This document shows, one piece after another, positions 1-11,384 of a stretch of 64,000 bases of DNA. The DNA is taken from NCBI GenBank assembly GCA_014607495.2, contig CP053175.1, positions 7,502,001 through 7,566,000 on the forward strand, given 5' to 3'. The notes beneath the pieces were generated by a model. That model searched no databases and was not told where the DNA came from. It was given only the letters and a program-made list of their open reading frames with translations. The position numbers were made by a program, and so were the translations under genes. This stretch comes from Carposina sasakii. Lineage: Eukaryota > Arthropoda > Insecta > Lepidoptera > Carposinidae. The number at the start of each line of letters is the position of its first letter. The first letter of the stretch is position 1.

Positions 1-85
1 CCCACGACACAAGACCTTAGGGATCTTAATGTGGGACTAGGTTAACGTGTTGTGAAGTGTGTGAATATTTATTTATTTATTAAAG
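1..85 (+). mobile_element. SINE-T2 3' portion
   Basis: The window opens inside a tRNA-derived SINE. The stretch ending in GTGGGACTAGGTTAACGTG followed by a TTTA-rich tail matches, in reverse complement, the block at about 17960-18000. The tRNA-like head lies outside the window. Confidence 0.5.
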
Positions 86-103
86 ACATATTTTACGACC
101 TTC

Positions 104-308
104 GCTGATGCGGGAATTCACTAGAATACGTCAGCTGCACCTTCTTCCGTGCATGTCGTACGTAAGTCGGCTAAGAAATTCAGTTATTCTCACTCAGATG
201 ATAAGCTAGAAAAAAATTAACATCTATCCCCGCTGTGCCAAACGTGGCTGTGTGATCTCCTTTACTATCCTGCAGTTCTGGCTATGCTATTTTGGGAACA
301 CAGTCGTA
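104..308 (-). repeat. R190 interspersed repeat
   Basis: Reverse-orientation copy of the 190-bp family that recurs about 14 times here. It holds the reverse complement of the 'tgatgtattctagtgaa' and 'ccttccgtgcatgtcgta' blocks. No coding or tRNA-like head was recognised, so the class is unknown. Confidence 0.6.
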
Positions 309-309
309 T

Positions 310-571
310 ACAGGGTGTAACAAAAAGGGTATGTTAAGCGAAAAGCAACGTAAATAGCTCAATGTAGAGAACCTATGCACAAAATTTGAGACTCAAAATC
401 ACTTCTTTATTTTTCAAGATTGTATGAAAATTCCTGAGATATTTGAAAATTCTCCATACTATCGGGAAAAATAAACATGTGATTTTGAGTCTCAAATTTT
501 GTGAATAGGTTCTTTACAGTGGGCTATTTACGTAGCTTTCCGCTTAACATACCCTTTCTGTTACACTCTGT
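310..571. mobile_element. HP260 palindromic MITE
   Basis: The two halves are near-complete inverted repeats running from CAGGGTGTAACAAAAAGGG to the matching TTACACTCTG end, flanked by TA. The transcript would fold into one long hairpin. It encodes no protein. A TA target site fits a Tc1/mariner-type mobiliser (inference). Confidence 0.8.
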
Positions 572-572
572 A

Positions 573-656
573 TATCGACAGTGGAAAAGCAAAAACGCTA
601 AAGCGCCACCGCGTCTGGTGGTGTTTTAGCGTTTTTGCCTTTCCACTGTCGATATG
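573..656. repeat. Short near-perfect hairpin
   Basis: Arms of about 40 bp (573-612 and 617-656) pair almost perfectly around a 4-nt loop, reading ATATCGACAGTGGAAAAGC on the left arm. The hairpin begins right at the end of the HP260 copy. It could be a mini foldback element or a microRNA-like hairpin. Confidence 0.65.
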
Positions 657-2620
657 TTTGTATTTAAAACATTTCGTAACTTCTTGGCTGCCCTTTTACG
701 TGGACACGCTTAACATTTCTCTAAGGCCAATAACAAAACAATGTGACAAGTAGGAAAAATGGCGGTAAATTTTTCGAGATTATTTTAATTTGAGACAATG
801 GCAGTTGTATTAACATACAATTCTGGTGTAAATCAAATGTAAATGCAGGCTTCTGAAAAGAAATTTCGATCAAATAACAACTGATATAAGAAATCCGTTA
901 GGTACTACTTTAAATCATATTTTTTTGTAGTAAATATTCACGTCATTTTGGTAACAGACTTGCCTTGTAGTACCTACACTTATAACTAAAAACCTTTTAT
1001 TGTTGAAGGTTAAACTAGTATATTTTACTGTGAAATGTCCCGTCAAACACGTGTTTACCTATAGCCGCGGTTTTGTAATAAACTAAGGTAATATCTATTA
1101 ATATTTTGCTGTAGTTTACTCGTAGATATTGCAAATCTTGTAGTCACCATTTTTAAACCTTTATTGCATTGTCGATCAAAGTTTCTAATAAAAAAGATGG
1201 TATGACTTTTTCTTGTAACTGTTTTCTAGAATCTAGTTGTTATTTGATCCAAGAAATATATGTCCTGAAATGTTTGTGCCAATATATGAGGACGAGCGAG
1301 ATAATATATTTTGCTAGAATACTGACTGATTTTCTTATAGTAGATGGCTAATTGGCTAGTATGGTGGCTAGCTTGACAGAGATATATTCTCAAACGATTG
1401 TGATAATTTTGACTGGGTACAAAGAAAAACAAAAAAGTTACATCTGTTGCCCTACCATTTATCGAGGGACAAATAAAACTGTTCAGGAGCAAATCAAGTT
1501 CGAACTGCCATTCGTTGTTACTTAACAGAGGAATACATGAAATGCAAGGGTGACTGATTGGAGTAGACAATTGAATCCCATGACATCCTGTGCCGTTCTA
1601 ATTACCACACTCTAATTTTATAACGTGAGAAAGATGTCGCTGTATATTCCTAATAGCTGCATCTCGCTTCCACAATGGAAACAATCATGCTATATGTGTT
1701 CATGGTTATTCACTTTTTTGTCAAGCTAAGCGTATGGTTGTAATTACTATGGTCAAGATATTTGTGCGAAAACAAAGAACTTAAATTGAAAGGGTTGACT
1801 ATCAAGGTTATAAAGGGTTAACACCCATTATTAGCATCCGCGAGAAAAAGGATTTTAGGTGGCAAAAATACTCTAGAAGTTTTATACTATATGAAATTTA
1901 CATGTCAACGTTCGTATATTTATGTATAGGTATGTCGTGACGATAATGCCGATTTAGCTTCTAATTTCTTCTTTTTATTGCCATGACGTAAATATACATA
2001 AGTACTTCTATTTGCCACCTATTCGTTCCGATTAATCCGTTGCGATTCCAATGATTGGCCCAGGACCTACCTTGCAAAACTTGCCTGTTAAAGCGCTTAC
2101 TTTTTTTTGAGGGTAGTTTCAAAATTTCTGTACAAATATCTTTGCCAGGGTTCTATGTGATTGAAATGATATTTTAAATATAGATTAAGCTAGATAAGTA
2201 AAAATATCATGCACGTGTATTGATTTTGAATTATTGTCGTTATAATTAAGTTTTTTAGAGTTTAAAGTACCTACAGACAAATTAACATGTGTCATTTGGA
2301 AATTGGTACCCTCTCCTATTCTAGGGGCTCGATTCTTATGTCCCTGGATATAATATGTTATATATTGGCCCGCTATGCGAAACTAGACTCTGTTTCGTGA
2401 ATCCGCAGTTACTGCCCATGACAAATAAACTTAGTTTAGACATATTTCGTGTTATTAGAAAATACTTAGGTAATTTCAACCTTGTTTAGGCTAAACATTG
2501 CCCAAATCTGACAGATATACAATAAGTTTTGTTGTAACATGTTATTTTCGTACAGTGTCTTACGCGGTTTTTTGTTGAGGTACGTGATAATCGGGGCCCT
2601 GTCTATTAAGTACCTATTGT
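657..2620. other. No gene recognised
   Basis: AT-rich sequence with short open frames only (the longest about 114 codons on the minus strand) and none with recognisable domains. No exon of the downstream helicase, in particular no P-loop GxGKST codons, was seen here. Confidence 0.5.
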
Positions 2621-2627
2621 GTGGTAG

Positions 2628-2811
2628 TCCGCCCCCCTGTTTACGTAACTTGCAGAAGTCGAGGGATAGCAATGCGAAAGCGAAAACTGAGATTGTGTGT
2701 GTGCGCGGGGCGCGCGAGGATGCCTAGCGCTCGTTGCGCGCACGCACACACTCAATTTTCGCTATCGCGCTGCTTCGGATTTGCTATTGCAAATTAGATA
2801 ACCAGGGGGCC
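2628..2811. mobile_element. Palindromic MITE, CCCCCTGNTTACGTAA ends
   Basis: Left arm from 'gcccccctgtttacgtaa' and right arm ending 'ataaccagggggccg' form an inverted repeat, with a GC-rich (GT)n-like loop. Related copies lie at 28886-29056 and 59507-59701. Confidence 0.7.
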
Positions 2812-2857
2812 GTTTAAAAAATAACTCTTCTCATTTGCAAATACCTACATATTATAA

Positions 2858-3072
2858 TACAGGATGTAACAGAAACGGTATGTTTAACGCTTTACAATTT
2901 AACAAATTATTTTTCAAGATTGTATGAACATTCCTGAGTTGTTTAGGAATTCTCCATACTATCTGGAAAAATAAACATGCGATTTGGAGTCTGAAATTTT
3001 GTGGATAGGTTCCTTTAAGTGGGCTATTTACATAGCTTTTCGCTTAACATACCCATTTTGTTGCACTCTGTA
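2858..3072. mobile_element. HP260 palindromic MITE
   Basis: Copy with ACAGGATGTAACAGAAAC at the left and TTGCACTCTGTATA at the right. The left arm is shorter than in other copies, so it has an internal deletion. Confidence 0.7.
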
Positions 3073-3557
3073 TATAACTGCGTTATTTTGTCTCGGGTAA
3101 GTTATCTGTGATTTTATTTCATAGTTTTATTGTTAACTGTGTGGTCGAGTTTATTAAGATTACTCTCTATTAGTTATTATAAAAGATATTGTACTGTGGA
3201 GGTAATAAAATATTGTTATCATTCAATCTGTGATTTTATTGGTTTAACTTTTTAGTTCAGTGTCCTAGTTGTTTCATAGGCAGGTTCATTCTATATTTAC
3301 AGTTGAAAAACCTAACCTTCCTTCTGGCGCAGTAGACTCTACTCTACTGAGTAGAGTAAAAGGTAGCCTAACATCCTTTCTTAGGTTCTAGATTACCAGC
3401 ACTGTGCAGAATGTAATTTAAATTGATTCAGTAACGCTATTGTACATTTCTCCAGTACCTGTGTAATTTATGTGTATATTTTTAATTTGTATGCAATAAA
3501 GTATAAAGTATAATTTTGGCGTGGAGCAACAGACTGAGAAATTTTCGTACTTGCCTA
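3073..3557. other. No gene recognised
   Basis: AT-rich sequence with no long frame and no recognised repeat, apart from a direct repeat of CTACTCTACTGAGTAGAG near 3338. Confidence 0.4.
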
Positions 3558-3937
3558 TACTGGGTGTCAAAAGACAACTTTGTTCTTTTAATACCTCGTA
3601 TTCTTTGTAACATCACGATCATTTTTTTCTATTGAAGCACCCCTGGGAAACCACGGGTTGCCAAGATATTGAGGTCCAAAGTTACATGAATATCAACATT
3701 AAAAAAAAAATTAATCCATCTGGAAACAATTAACAAACATTTTTTTCAAAGACACCATATTAATATTTAAAAATGTTAGTTTTGTAGGTACATTTGTCAA
3801 ATACATTGCTTGCAATAAAAAATTTTTTTTTTTTTTTTTTCGTTTCCCAGGGTTGGTTCCATAGAAAAAAAATTATCGTTACATTACAAAGAATACGAGG
3901 TATTTAAATAACAACGTTGTCTTTTTACACCCTGTAT
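3558..3937. mobile_element. G380 inverted-repeat element
   Basis: Starts ACTGGGTGTCAAAAGACAAC and ends GTTGTCTTTTTACACCCTG. The arms continue inward through AATACCTCGTATTCTTTGTAA and its complement. It is a non-coding MITE-like element; further copies are at 4341, 52222 and 63221. Confidence 0.75.
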
Positions 3938-3958
3938 AGGTAAAACACTAGATTTAAT

Positions 3959-4341
3959 ATACAGGATGTATTTTCGTGGCCACCCTTAACGAACGGTACG
4001 TACTCTATACATCAAATAAAGTAAGTTTATGCCAAAAAAAATTCTGGGAAATGATGTAAATTAAAAAAAAATAAATGTAATTAATCGGTCAAAATTTATA
4101 GTGTCCAGTGTTTATACTAGTTTTTCCATAGGCAAATATTAATTATTTCTCGTGAAAAAATCTTGCTACGCGCGTCTATGTGCATTTATGCAGAAAAACG
4201 CAGTCTATTTACTCGACTTTGGACCCTAATATTATGGAAACCTGACACTTCCCAGGTATGCTTCCATGGAGAAAAATGATCGTAATGACGAGGAGATTCT
4301 GTAGTTTTCGGGAACGTTGACGACCAAAAATCAACCTGTAT
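3959..4341 (-). mobile_element. G400 MITE-like element
   Basis: Reverse copy, from ACAGGATGTATTTTCGTGG to ACCAAAAATCAACCTGTAT. It lies between two G380 copies and shares a terminus with the second. Confidence 0.7.
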
Positions 4342-4856
4342 ACAGGGTGTAAAAAGACAACAATGTTTTTTTAATACCTCGTATTCTTTGTAAGGTTACG
4401 ATCATTTTCTTCTATGGAACCAACCCTGGGAAACGACAAAAAATATGAAAAAATACTGTCATTTTATTGCAAAGTACAAATTTAGGTACCTACAAAACTA
4501 ACATTATAACATTTTGATATGGTATCATTGAAAAAAATTTCTGATGGATTTATGTAAAAATAATAATAATAATAATGTAAATTTGGACCTCAATATCTTG
4601 GAAACCCGTGGTTTCCCAGGTGTGCTTCCATAGAAAATAAATGATCGTGATGTTACAAAGAATACGAGGTACTATTAAAAGAACAAGTTCTCTATTGAGG
4701 GATCGCCCACCACCGGGCCTTATACCCTCCGCTGACCCTCGGATCTGCCGACTCATGATCACGAACACAAGACACTACAGTCGCAACGAGAAGCCAGATC
4801 CAAGCACCTAGCATGCAACCATAAATACACAAAGTTGTCTTTTTACACCCAGTAGG
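4341..4856. mobile_element. G380 element interrupted by U150 fragment
   Basis: Begins ACAGGGTGTAAAAAGACAAC and ends TTTTTACACCCAGTA. The right half is split at about 4688-4825 by an unrelated, more GC-rich fragment (U150), after which 'acacaaagttgtcttttt' resumes. Confidence 0.65.
4688..4825 (+). repeat. U150 repeat fragment
   Basis: Holds 'gcccaccaccgggcc' and 'ctgaccctcggatctg', which recur at 30073-30242 and, reversed, at 34476-34625. The class is unknown. Confidence 0.5.
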
Positions 4857-4894
4857 TATATAAAAAAAACAAAAGCCGAAATTATACAGGATAA

Positions 4895-5030
4895 AAATAT
4901 TTTCCCGGGATAAAAAATAGCCTACATGTTAAGTGGACCTGTCACAATATATTCCTGAAAACTGCATCGAAATCGGTCCAGCCGTTTCTGAGCGTGCACA
5001 ATAACACTCGTAAACTTCGACTAATCATAC
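4895..5030 (-). mobile_element. Helitron-like fragment (Lep1 relatives)
   Basis: Contains 'ttttcccgggataaaaa', 'tagcctacatgtt' and 'cggtccagccgtttctgag', which are internal blocks of the Lep1-type Helitrons complete elsewhere in the window. Neither terminus is clear. Confidence 0.5.
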
Positions 5031-5033
5031 TTA

Positions 5034-5295
5034 TACAGGGTGCAACAAAAAGGGTATTTTAAGCGAAAAGCTATGTAAATAGCCCACTATAGAGAACCTA
5101 TCCACAAAATTTGAGATCCGAAATCACATGTTTATTTTTCCCGATAGTATGGAGTATTTTTAAATATCTCAGAAATTTTCATACGATCTTGAAAAATAAA
5201 AATGTGATTTCGAGTCTCAAATTTTGTAGATAGGTTCTCTATAGTGGGCTATTTACATAGCTTTTCGCTTAACATACCCTTTTGGTTACACCTGT
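5034..5295. mobile_element. HP260 palindromic MITE
   Basis: Full copy: ACAGGGTGCAACAAAAAGGG on the left, CTTTTGGTTACACCTGTA on the right, with a long hairpin between and TA at both borders. Confidence 0.8.
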
Positions 5296-5694
5296 ATATG
5301 TAAATGTCATTTCTAGATACTCTAATAAAAACAAATATGAAGTAAGTCCAAGCCCTTTACAAGTACCTATATGTACCTTATTTGCCTATGCATCTATTCG
5401 ATTTCCCGATCTGCACCATTTGCAGCAGTTTTGTGCGTATGGCTCAAGCCTGTATATGTACCTATATGTAATGCATTGGCATTTTATCTCGTTTCCTAAA
5501 GTGTAAAAAACAGTAAGCTGTAAAGATTCTTATCGCCTATACCGCTGAAACTAAGGTGCTGAAAATAAGCCCGTATTTTCTAAGTGAATGTCTAGGTATG
5601 TATATTTATCTAGATGTTAATGTTAGGATTTCCCAAAATTTCCGAAGGAACGGGAGAAACAGGAATTCTAGGGTCTTATTAAAAAAGTATTGAC
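5296..5694. other. No gene recognised
   Basis: No domain-bearing frame and no clear repeat. A 74-codon plus frame at 5282-5506 starts inside the HP260 end and is not credible. Confidence 0.4.
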
Positions 5695-5795
5695 CGCGTG
5701 GTGCCGGCAGAGTAGAATTCGTACCACCCCATGTCTGCTCGTGGGTATCTTACGAGGCGATTAAGGGTTTCCGGGAGGCGGGCAGCATGTCTGTC
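5695..5795 (+). mobile_element. SINE-R1 fragment (head)
   Basis: Carries the head 'gcgtggtgccggcagagtag' through 'gattaagggtttccggga' and then stops, so the RTE-type tail is missing. Confidence 0.6.
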
Positions 5796-6142
5796 CCTCA
5801 GAGAAAAAGGTACAGGTAGGTAGGACTAACTTTACGTACCTACGGTCTGAATCGACCATAATATCAAATGTCATATTTGACAGTGACATTCGAAATTGCT
5901 GGCCGCAAAAAAAGGGGCGTTGTTTACCGGTTCATTGAAACTGCTGCGCATGCGCATGCCTTTATGGACCATAATAATTATATGTTGGGAACCAATCATA
6001 AACGGATGACGAGTTTTATCGCGGCCAGTAAGTAGGTGTAACTATCTATGTTTGCTATTTCATGTATGTGATAGATACTACTCCATCCACCTACCTTATT
6101 CCGGTCGGTTATTCCCATGAAATAGGTACGTATTCGTATAAT

Positions 6143-6325
6143 GGACGGGGGAGTAAGCGGGTTCTTGAATGGAGACCACGCCTTGGCAAGCGTAACGTTG
6201 GACGCCCTCCGGCCAGATAGACCGATGACTTGAAGACGGCTGGATGGCAAAAACGAGGAGATGGAGTCCTGTGGTGTACGCTGGGGGAAGTCTACGTCCA
6301 GCAGTGGACTGCAATATGCTGACGA
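6143..6325 (+). mobile_element. RTE-1 LINE, 3' end fragment
   Basis: The plus strand, with frameshifts, reads a C-terminal stretch resembling KRVLEWRPRLGKR, GRPPAR and TDDLK. It then gives the DNA 'gtccagcagtggactgcaat' that encodes the QQWTA end of RTE-type proteins. Degenerate and 5'-truncated. Confidence 0.65.
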
Positions 6326-6519
6326 GATGAGCTTTCTGGCTGTATTTCGGCCACGATGCGGCCGATACCAGCGGAAATATGCCATCTATGCGTGACAGTT
6401 TTACAACATAAATTCAATGGTCAATGAATAAATTCAAAGAACTTCGCGCCTTATACTCGTATGTATGTATAGTATAGACTCTGAAGTATGGTACCCAGAA
6501 CTTCAGGGTCGAAATTGAG

Positions 6520-6672
6520 ATTCCACAGTCACGTTCAGAATAACGGGGACTGATGTTAATGATTAAGTGACCAGTTGCTGGCTCATCGCCGCCTGAGAGA
6601 ATGCCCGAGTACCTACTTCACTTGACTCTTACGACATGCACGGAAGGAGGTGAAGCTGAGATCATGGTAACT
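6520..6672 (+). repeat. R190 interspersed repeat
   Basis: Diverged plus copy with 'gttgctggctcatcgcc' and 'ctcttacgacatgcacgga'. Confidence 0.55.
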
Positions 6673-7014
6673 CAAAGAAATCGAGGGCAACCTTAAAAAA
6701 TTGTAGTGGGGACTGTTAATTTTTTCATCTATGGACCGAACATACTTGGTGCAACTGAAAAGCACACCTTAATTAATCTTGGATTTGGAAGTAGTCATCT
6801 AGGTAGCCATGCGATTTTTTTTGTTAGAATTTTCATTCTGAGAAGTCTTTCAAAGTCTAATTGAAAGTATAAATTTTCAACGACTATTGTCTTGCAAGAC
6901 AATAGTGTTCGCTTCGTAGAAACCTTTCATAATAGTATGGGTAGAACATTGTTTTATAAACGAAGGAAGGTCAACTGGGAGATGTGGTTATCATGAATTT
7001 TTAAACGCTATTGG

Positions 7015-7120
7015 ACGTTTTTTCATTAGACGACACGGCCACGACACGACCACGGCTTTTTTGGAAGCAGAAGTGTAAGTAGATAACGAAATTTCGTCGT
7101 GTCGACTAGTGAAAAAACGG
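7015..7120. repeat. Short inverted-repeat element
   Basis: Arms CGTTTTTTCATTAGACGACA and the complement of TGTCGACTAGTGAAAAAACG match at about 19 of 22 positions. Probably a small MITE; the surrounding 6680-7200 holds nothing else recognised. Confidence 0.45.
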
Positions 7121-7210
7121 GCCATTGTGGACTACGCAGCGCACATACACCTAAAACTATGATATCCTAGGTTACTTAAGACATGGTGACTGACGTCGGA
7201 ATATGCGTCT

Positions 7211-7315
7211 TCAGCCTATTGCAGTCCACTGCTGGACGTAGGCCTCCCCCAGGGCACGCCCAAGACCACTGCCATAGGGGGTTTTGCCCATAGTCATAAT
7301 CGCCTGCGCTGGGTA
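7211..7315 (-). mobile_element. SINE-R1 / RTE-1 tail fragment
   Basis: Reverse copy of the tail: 'cctattgcagtccactgctg' followed by 'cctcccccagggcacgcc'. Confidence 0.6.
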
Positions 7316-7759
7316 CAGGATCCCACAGTCAAACGGCGTAAGCAGTTTCGTGGGACTGTATGAATAAATAAATAAATAAAATATAGTCAATCCATTCCGT
7401 TAGAAGAGGCAGTTTCCGCTTCTCTTACCTACATACTGGAAAGAAATGGCGAAACTACTGCGATTCCGCTGTCATAGTTTCGCGGCGGAATTGTACTATG
7501 GGCGATAGGTAGAAGGTGTTTTATGAAATAGTTCCTTTGAATGATGACGCTAGTTACTATGTGCATGACTACATTATCAGTGTTACTGCATACAAAAAAT
7601 GTTAGTTCCGAAATGAGACATATGAGTTTTTATATGAAACGGACTTTAGATGTCAATTATTTGTTTGACCTGGGTCAGTCTGGAGTCTAGACTTCACCTG
7701 TTGATATTATTGACATTGTGATCTCACAGTGAGACCTTTTAATTAGCTAAACTACATTA

Positions 7760-8105
7760 TAATGATGATCTCCGACCGTATTTCTGTCAAGGGGACCAAT
7801 CTCTACGGAGATTAGCCAGGTACGCAGGAGATATTATAGTTCACAAGTGTATGCGCAAACACAGATGCACTCTATTCCCTCACTCTCATAGTCCGATGGG
7901 ACGGAAAGCCGACACGAACGGAGAGAGATCAGGCGCAGGACCAACGGTTTTACGTGCTTTCATAGGCACGAGCTAAGTGACAATTTTACAACATTAAAAT
8001 CTGTACATGAAATAAATTCATTGGTACAGGCCCGTGACTGGGATCGAACTTACGCCTCCCGCTTGAAAGGTGCACGTCTTAACCACTGGGCTATCACCGC
8101 TCTAT
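7760..8105 (-). mobile_element. SINE-T3, tRNA-derived
   Basis: On the minus strand the head at 8105 reads TGATAGCCCAGTGGTTAAG (A-box-like) and then GTTCGATCCCAGTCACGGG (B-box-like), the layout of a tRNA-derived SINE promoter. The body runs down to about 7760. Confidence 0.6.
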
Positions 8106-8141
8106 ATATTATAATTAGATATATACATACATATTATAGGT

Positions 8142-8280
8142 ATAATGCGAACAGCTAAGGAGTGGAATGCACTTCCTGCCGATGTATTTCCCGAGCACTA
8201 CAATATTGGTCTAAAGCTAGAGCATAGAGGAATAAGATGGTCATAGAGTGCTAATGTCATACTAACTGCCTCGATGCACC
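8142..8280 (+). mobile_element. LINE ORF2 C-terminal remnant
   Basis: The plus strand reads RTAKEWNALPADVFPEHYN, typical of the C-terminal tail of Jockey/CR1-like LINE proteins, and then degenerates. Followed by AAGAAAGAAAG. Confidence 0.5.
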
Positions 8281-8531
8281 ATTAAGAAAGAAAGAAATTA
8301 TTTATTTCGGTGCCTCACAATTCCAGTATATGTATGTATTTTAATTCCTTGTTGCTAATAGCGATAATGAGCTCCGAACCTTACCTTTTGAGACTAGATA
8401 TTTAGACTCTGTTTTATAGAATGATTTCGGAACTAACCGTTTGTGCATACACAGATAATGTAGTCATGCACATTGCACTAGTTAGCACTATCATCCAAAG
8501 GAAGTATACGGTAAAACGCACTCTACTATGA

Positions 8532-8710
8532 ATGCACGCGACTCCGTCCGCGTGAACTGCAGAAAAGCAAAAAAAAAAGGATAAAAAACCTATGTGTTGG
8601 TGTCAGCTAACTTCATACGAAATTTTATTAAAATCGCTTCAGCCGTTTAGACGTGAAGAAGTAAAAAACATACACACTCTCTCACAATCTTTCGCCTCTA
8701 TAATAATGAA
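8532..8710 (-). mobile_element. Helitron-like, Lep1 type, degraded
   Basis: Reverse orientation: 'cgcgactccgtccgcgtg', 'aatcgcttcagccgttta' and 'aatctttcgcctctataata' appear in order. The terminal CTAG is not clear. Confidence 0.6.
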
Positions 8711-9381
8711 GTACTTATAGATAGTATTAGGTACTATAGATGGTTATATGGTTTCTACTTTATTCCCATGACATTATTTCTTTTAATTTAGTAACGAATA
8801 CTAAAGATTACTCTAATTACTAACCATCTATGGACTTATTTGTCTGCTAATAAATGATTTTTATTATTTATTAATGTCCCTTTATTTTTATTTGCCACAA
8901 AATCCTCTTGCTAATACCATAATAAGTGCCGGGCCTTATTACCTTTTGAGACTTGGTATTTGGTGTCAAGTTGCATCGATAAAAGCGTTATGGTTCTCAT
9001 TGTGCGCGCTCGGTGGCGCGTGAGCCAAGTTCCACTGCATTCACGATTCAAGTTGACGGAAGTTTTAAGGTCGTTTTTTATCTCTACAAGGTATTTGCTA
9101 GCGCGTGAATGGCATGTTTTGGGGAGTTTTTGTTGTGAAATTTGCGGTTAAATTGCAATATTACATTTGAGGTGAATAAAAAACTTATGCACTTGAATAA
9201 GACAACGAATGATAAAGTGACATAATTAGTACCTTGTTTTCACTATAACTTTAGTTCTATTAAAAGTGACTCTGCCTGTACCGAGTACTAAAATACAGAA
9301 AAATACGCTCAATAAACATTCTTCTTTAAAGTATTTACTTACCTATTGGATTATTTTTATATTGATTTATTTTATACATAT
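8711..9381. other. No gene recognised
   Basis: AT-rich. Short frames near 8960-9151 lack recognisable features. Confidence 0.4.
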
Positions 9382-9411
9382 CTAGTGGACGCCCGCGACT
9401 CCGCCCGCGTA

Positions 9412-10327
9412 CGAGGGCTGTTTGATAAGTCCTTTTAAAAACTATTTGTAAAACCATTTTTCTGGTAAATGGCGTTAACACTGGCAGGCACAATCTTTCA
9501 AATGAAGACTGTCAAAAATTCAGCAAAAAAAACCAAGTTTTTGTCAGTATAACCATTGTTTAACTGTGATCACTCGTAAATATTCAACAACTATGGAAAA
9601 AACTGAATTTCGTGCCGTTATAAAACATTTTTTTATGAAGGGTTGCAGTGCTGCCACAATAAAAACTGAACTTGATTCTGTTCATGGCACTAACGCACCA
9701 ACGTTGCAGACTGTTTATAACTGGATAAATGATTTTAAACGTGGTCGGTCAAGCACATCTGATGCTCCACGCTCTGGTCGCCCAATCGAAGTCACTACTG
9801 AGGATGTTGTTGAAGAAGTCCATAATATTGTACTCGACGACCGCCGAGTGAAGGTGCGTGAAATAGCTGAGAACACAGCATCTCCACTGAGCGAGTACAT
9901 AAAATCCTGCATGAAGATTTGGGTATGACAAAGCTGTCTGCACGATGGGTGCCACGTTTGTTGACAATCGAACAAAAACACGAAAGAAAGCGAATTTCAA
10001 AACTGTGTTTGGATATGATGAAGCGTAATCCTCGGAATTTTTTGAGTCGATTTGTCACTGTGGACGAAACTTGCGATTATTACCTATTCCCAAATCTGAA
10101 AAGATGGCTTGGAGGGCAAAAATTTTTGACAAATGAGGACTGCATCGCTGTTGTAAACGCCTATTTTGAAGACCTCGACAAAACGTATTTTTTGGGGGGG
10201 ATAAAAAAATTGGAAACTCGCTGGAACAAGTGTTTGGCCCTCAAAGGAGACTATGTTGAGAAATAAATGTAAATTGTTTAAAAAAAAAAATAATAACTTT
10301 TTAAAAGGACTTATCAAACAGCCCTCG
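9412..10327 (+). mobile_element. mariner element, internally deleted
   Basis: Perfect terminal inverted repeats CGAGGGCTGTTTGATAAGTC (9412) and its complement ending at 10327 are bounded by the TA duplication at 9410-9411 and 10328-10329. The 916-bp length is short for a mariner of about 1.3 kb, in line with the internal deletion in the transposase. Confidence 0.9.
9593..10266 (+). pseudogene. mariner transposase, frameshifted and deleted
   Basis: The N-terminal helix-turn-helix region begins METEFRAVI-like at 9593 and runs through VYNWINDFKRGRSSTSD and RSGRPIEV. A frameshift near 9880 moves the frame to KLSARWVPRLL and VTVDET, the first catalytic Asp. At about 10072 the protein jumps straight to DYYLFPNLKRWLGG, so roughly 110 residues, including the second catalytic Asp (HxDNAPxH), are gone. 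The third Asp and the C-terminus ending KGDYVEK-stop remain. It cannot make an active transposase, though its ends could still be recognised in trans (inference). Confidence 0.88.
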
Positions 10328-10791
10328 TAGACTGCAGAAAAAACAAAATGTCGAAATTATCCGGGATAAAAATATTTCCCAGGGATATAAGTAGCCTATG
10401 TGTCATGTATCCAGGGTGTCAGCTAATTCCATACCAAATTATATTAAAATCGCTCCAGCCGTTTTTACGTGAAAAAGTAACAAACATCCATCCATACTTA
10501 CAAACTTTCGCGTTTATAATATTAGTAGGATAGTAGAATGTATTGCCGCTTTACAAAATGTTATTTATAGTTCAATTACCTTCACAGTACAACTTGGCCT
10601 ATCCACACAGGTGCACGCTATAATACGCTGAATTCAATTATATAACGCCTACATAGGCAGCATACGGACAGTAGACATAACAAGTTCACATCGATATTTG
10701 CAAGGGCATTTAGTTCGCAATGTCGCGAATGGCGTATGCACTTTATGCACACTAAGGGTTAAGGCTAAATGCTAAATATAGATTTAAGTAA

Positions 10792-11056
10792 GCCGCGTGG
10801 TGCCGGCAGAGTAGAATTCGTACCATCCCTGTCTGCCCGTGGGTATCGTACGAGGCGATTAAGGGTTTCCGGGATGTGGGCAGCAGCGCCTCCCGTGTTG
10901 ACAAAATAGTCCGAAAATACAAACTGCGGTCACCAACCCGCCTGCCCAGCGTGGTGACTATGGGCAAATACCCCCCAGTGCAGCCTTGTGGCGTGCCCTG
11001 GGGGAGGCCTATGTCCAGCAGTAGACTGCAATAGGCTGATGATGATGATGATGATG
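10792..11056 (+). mobile_element. SINE-R1, full-length copy
   Basis: Runs from GCCGCGTGGTGCCGGCAGAG to a tail 'ggaggcctatgtccagcag', 'gcaataggctgatgatgatg' and a (GAT)n run. The last 60 bp are the same as the 3' end of RTE-1 LINEs, so it probably borrows LINE machinery (inference). Confidence 0.75.
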
Positions 11057-11089
11057 AGAGTTAACTCATAAGTACTAACTGACTTGTGT

Positions 11090-11290
11090 CGGCAGAGTAG
11101 AATAGCACCAGCTCATGTCTGACTGTAGGTATCGTAAATGTTTCCGGGAGGTGTGCAGCAGCGTCTTCCGTGTTGACAATATAGCCCGAAAACGACACTG
11201 CTATCAACCTATGAGCAAAAACCCCCTATGGCAGTAGCCCTATGGCGCGTCTTGGGAGAGGCTTACTTCCAGCAGTCGACTGCAATGTGC
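11090..11290 (+). mobile_element. SINE-R1, diverged copy
   Basis: Second copy just downstream: 'gtcggcagagtagaatagc', 'gtttccgggaggtgtgcagc' and the tail 'cttccagcagtcgactgcaa'. More mutated than its neighbour. Confidence 0.6.
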
Positions 11291-11384
11291 ATACTAACTA
11301 TTCAGAAGTTAAGTTTCCGAGTAGCAGTACTGGAAAGCCACCAGTCTACTATAAAATTTAATAAACATTATTATGTACTTCAAC

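Larger units (their letters stand above)
9382..10531 (-). mobile_element. Helitron (Lep1 type) split by mariner
   Basis: The reverse-oriented Helitron has its 3' end (CTAG, read backwards) at 9382. Its body continues at 10330 (GACTGCAGAAAAAACAAAATG) and reaches the 5' end TCCTACTAATATTATAA at about 10531. The mariner at 9412-10327 sits inside it at a TA. Lep1-type elements are non-coding and end in CTAG (established for lepidopteran Helitrons). Confidence 0.8.

Noticed and set aside
5996..6385. 129-residue minus-strand frame
   Set aside because: It is the antisense of the RTE-1 fragment and its flanks; no domain or splice support.
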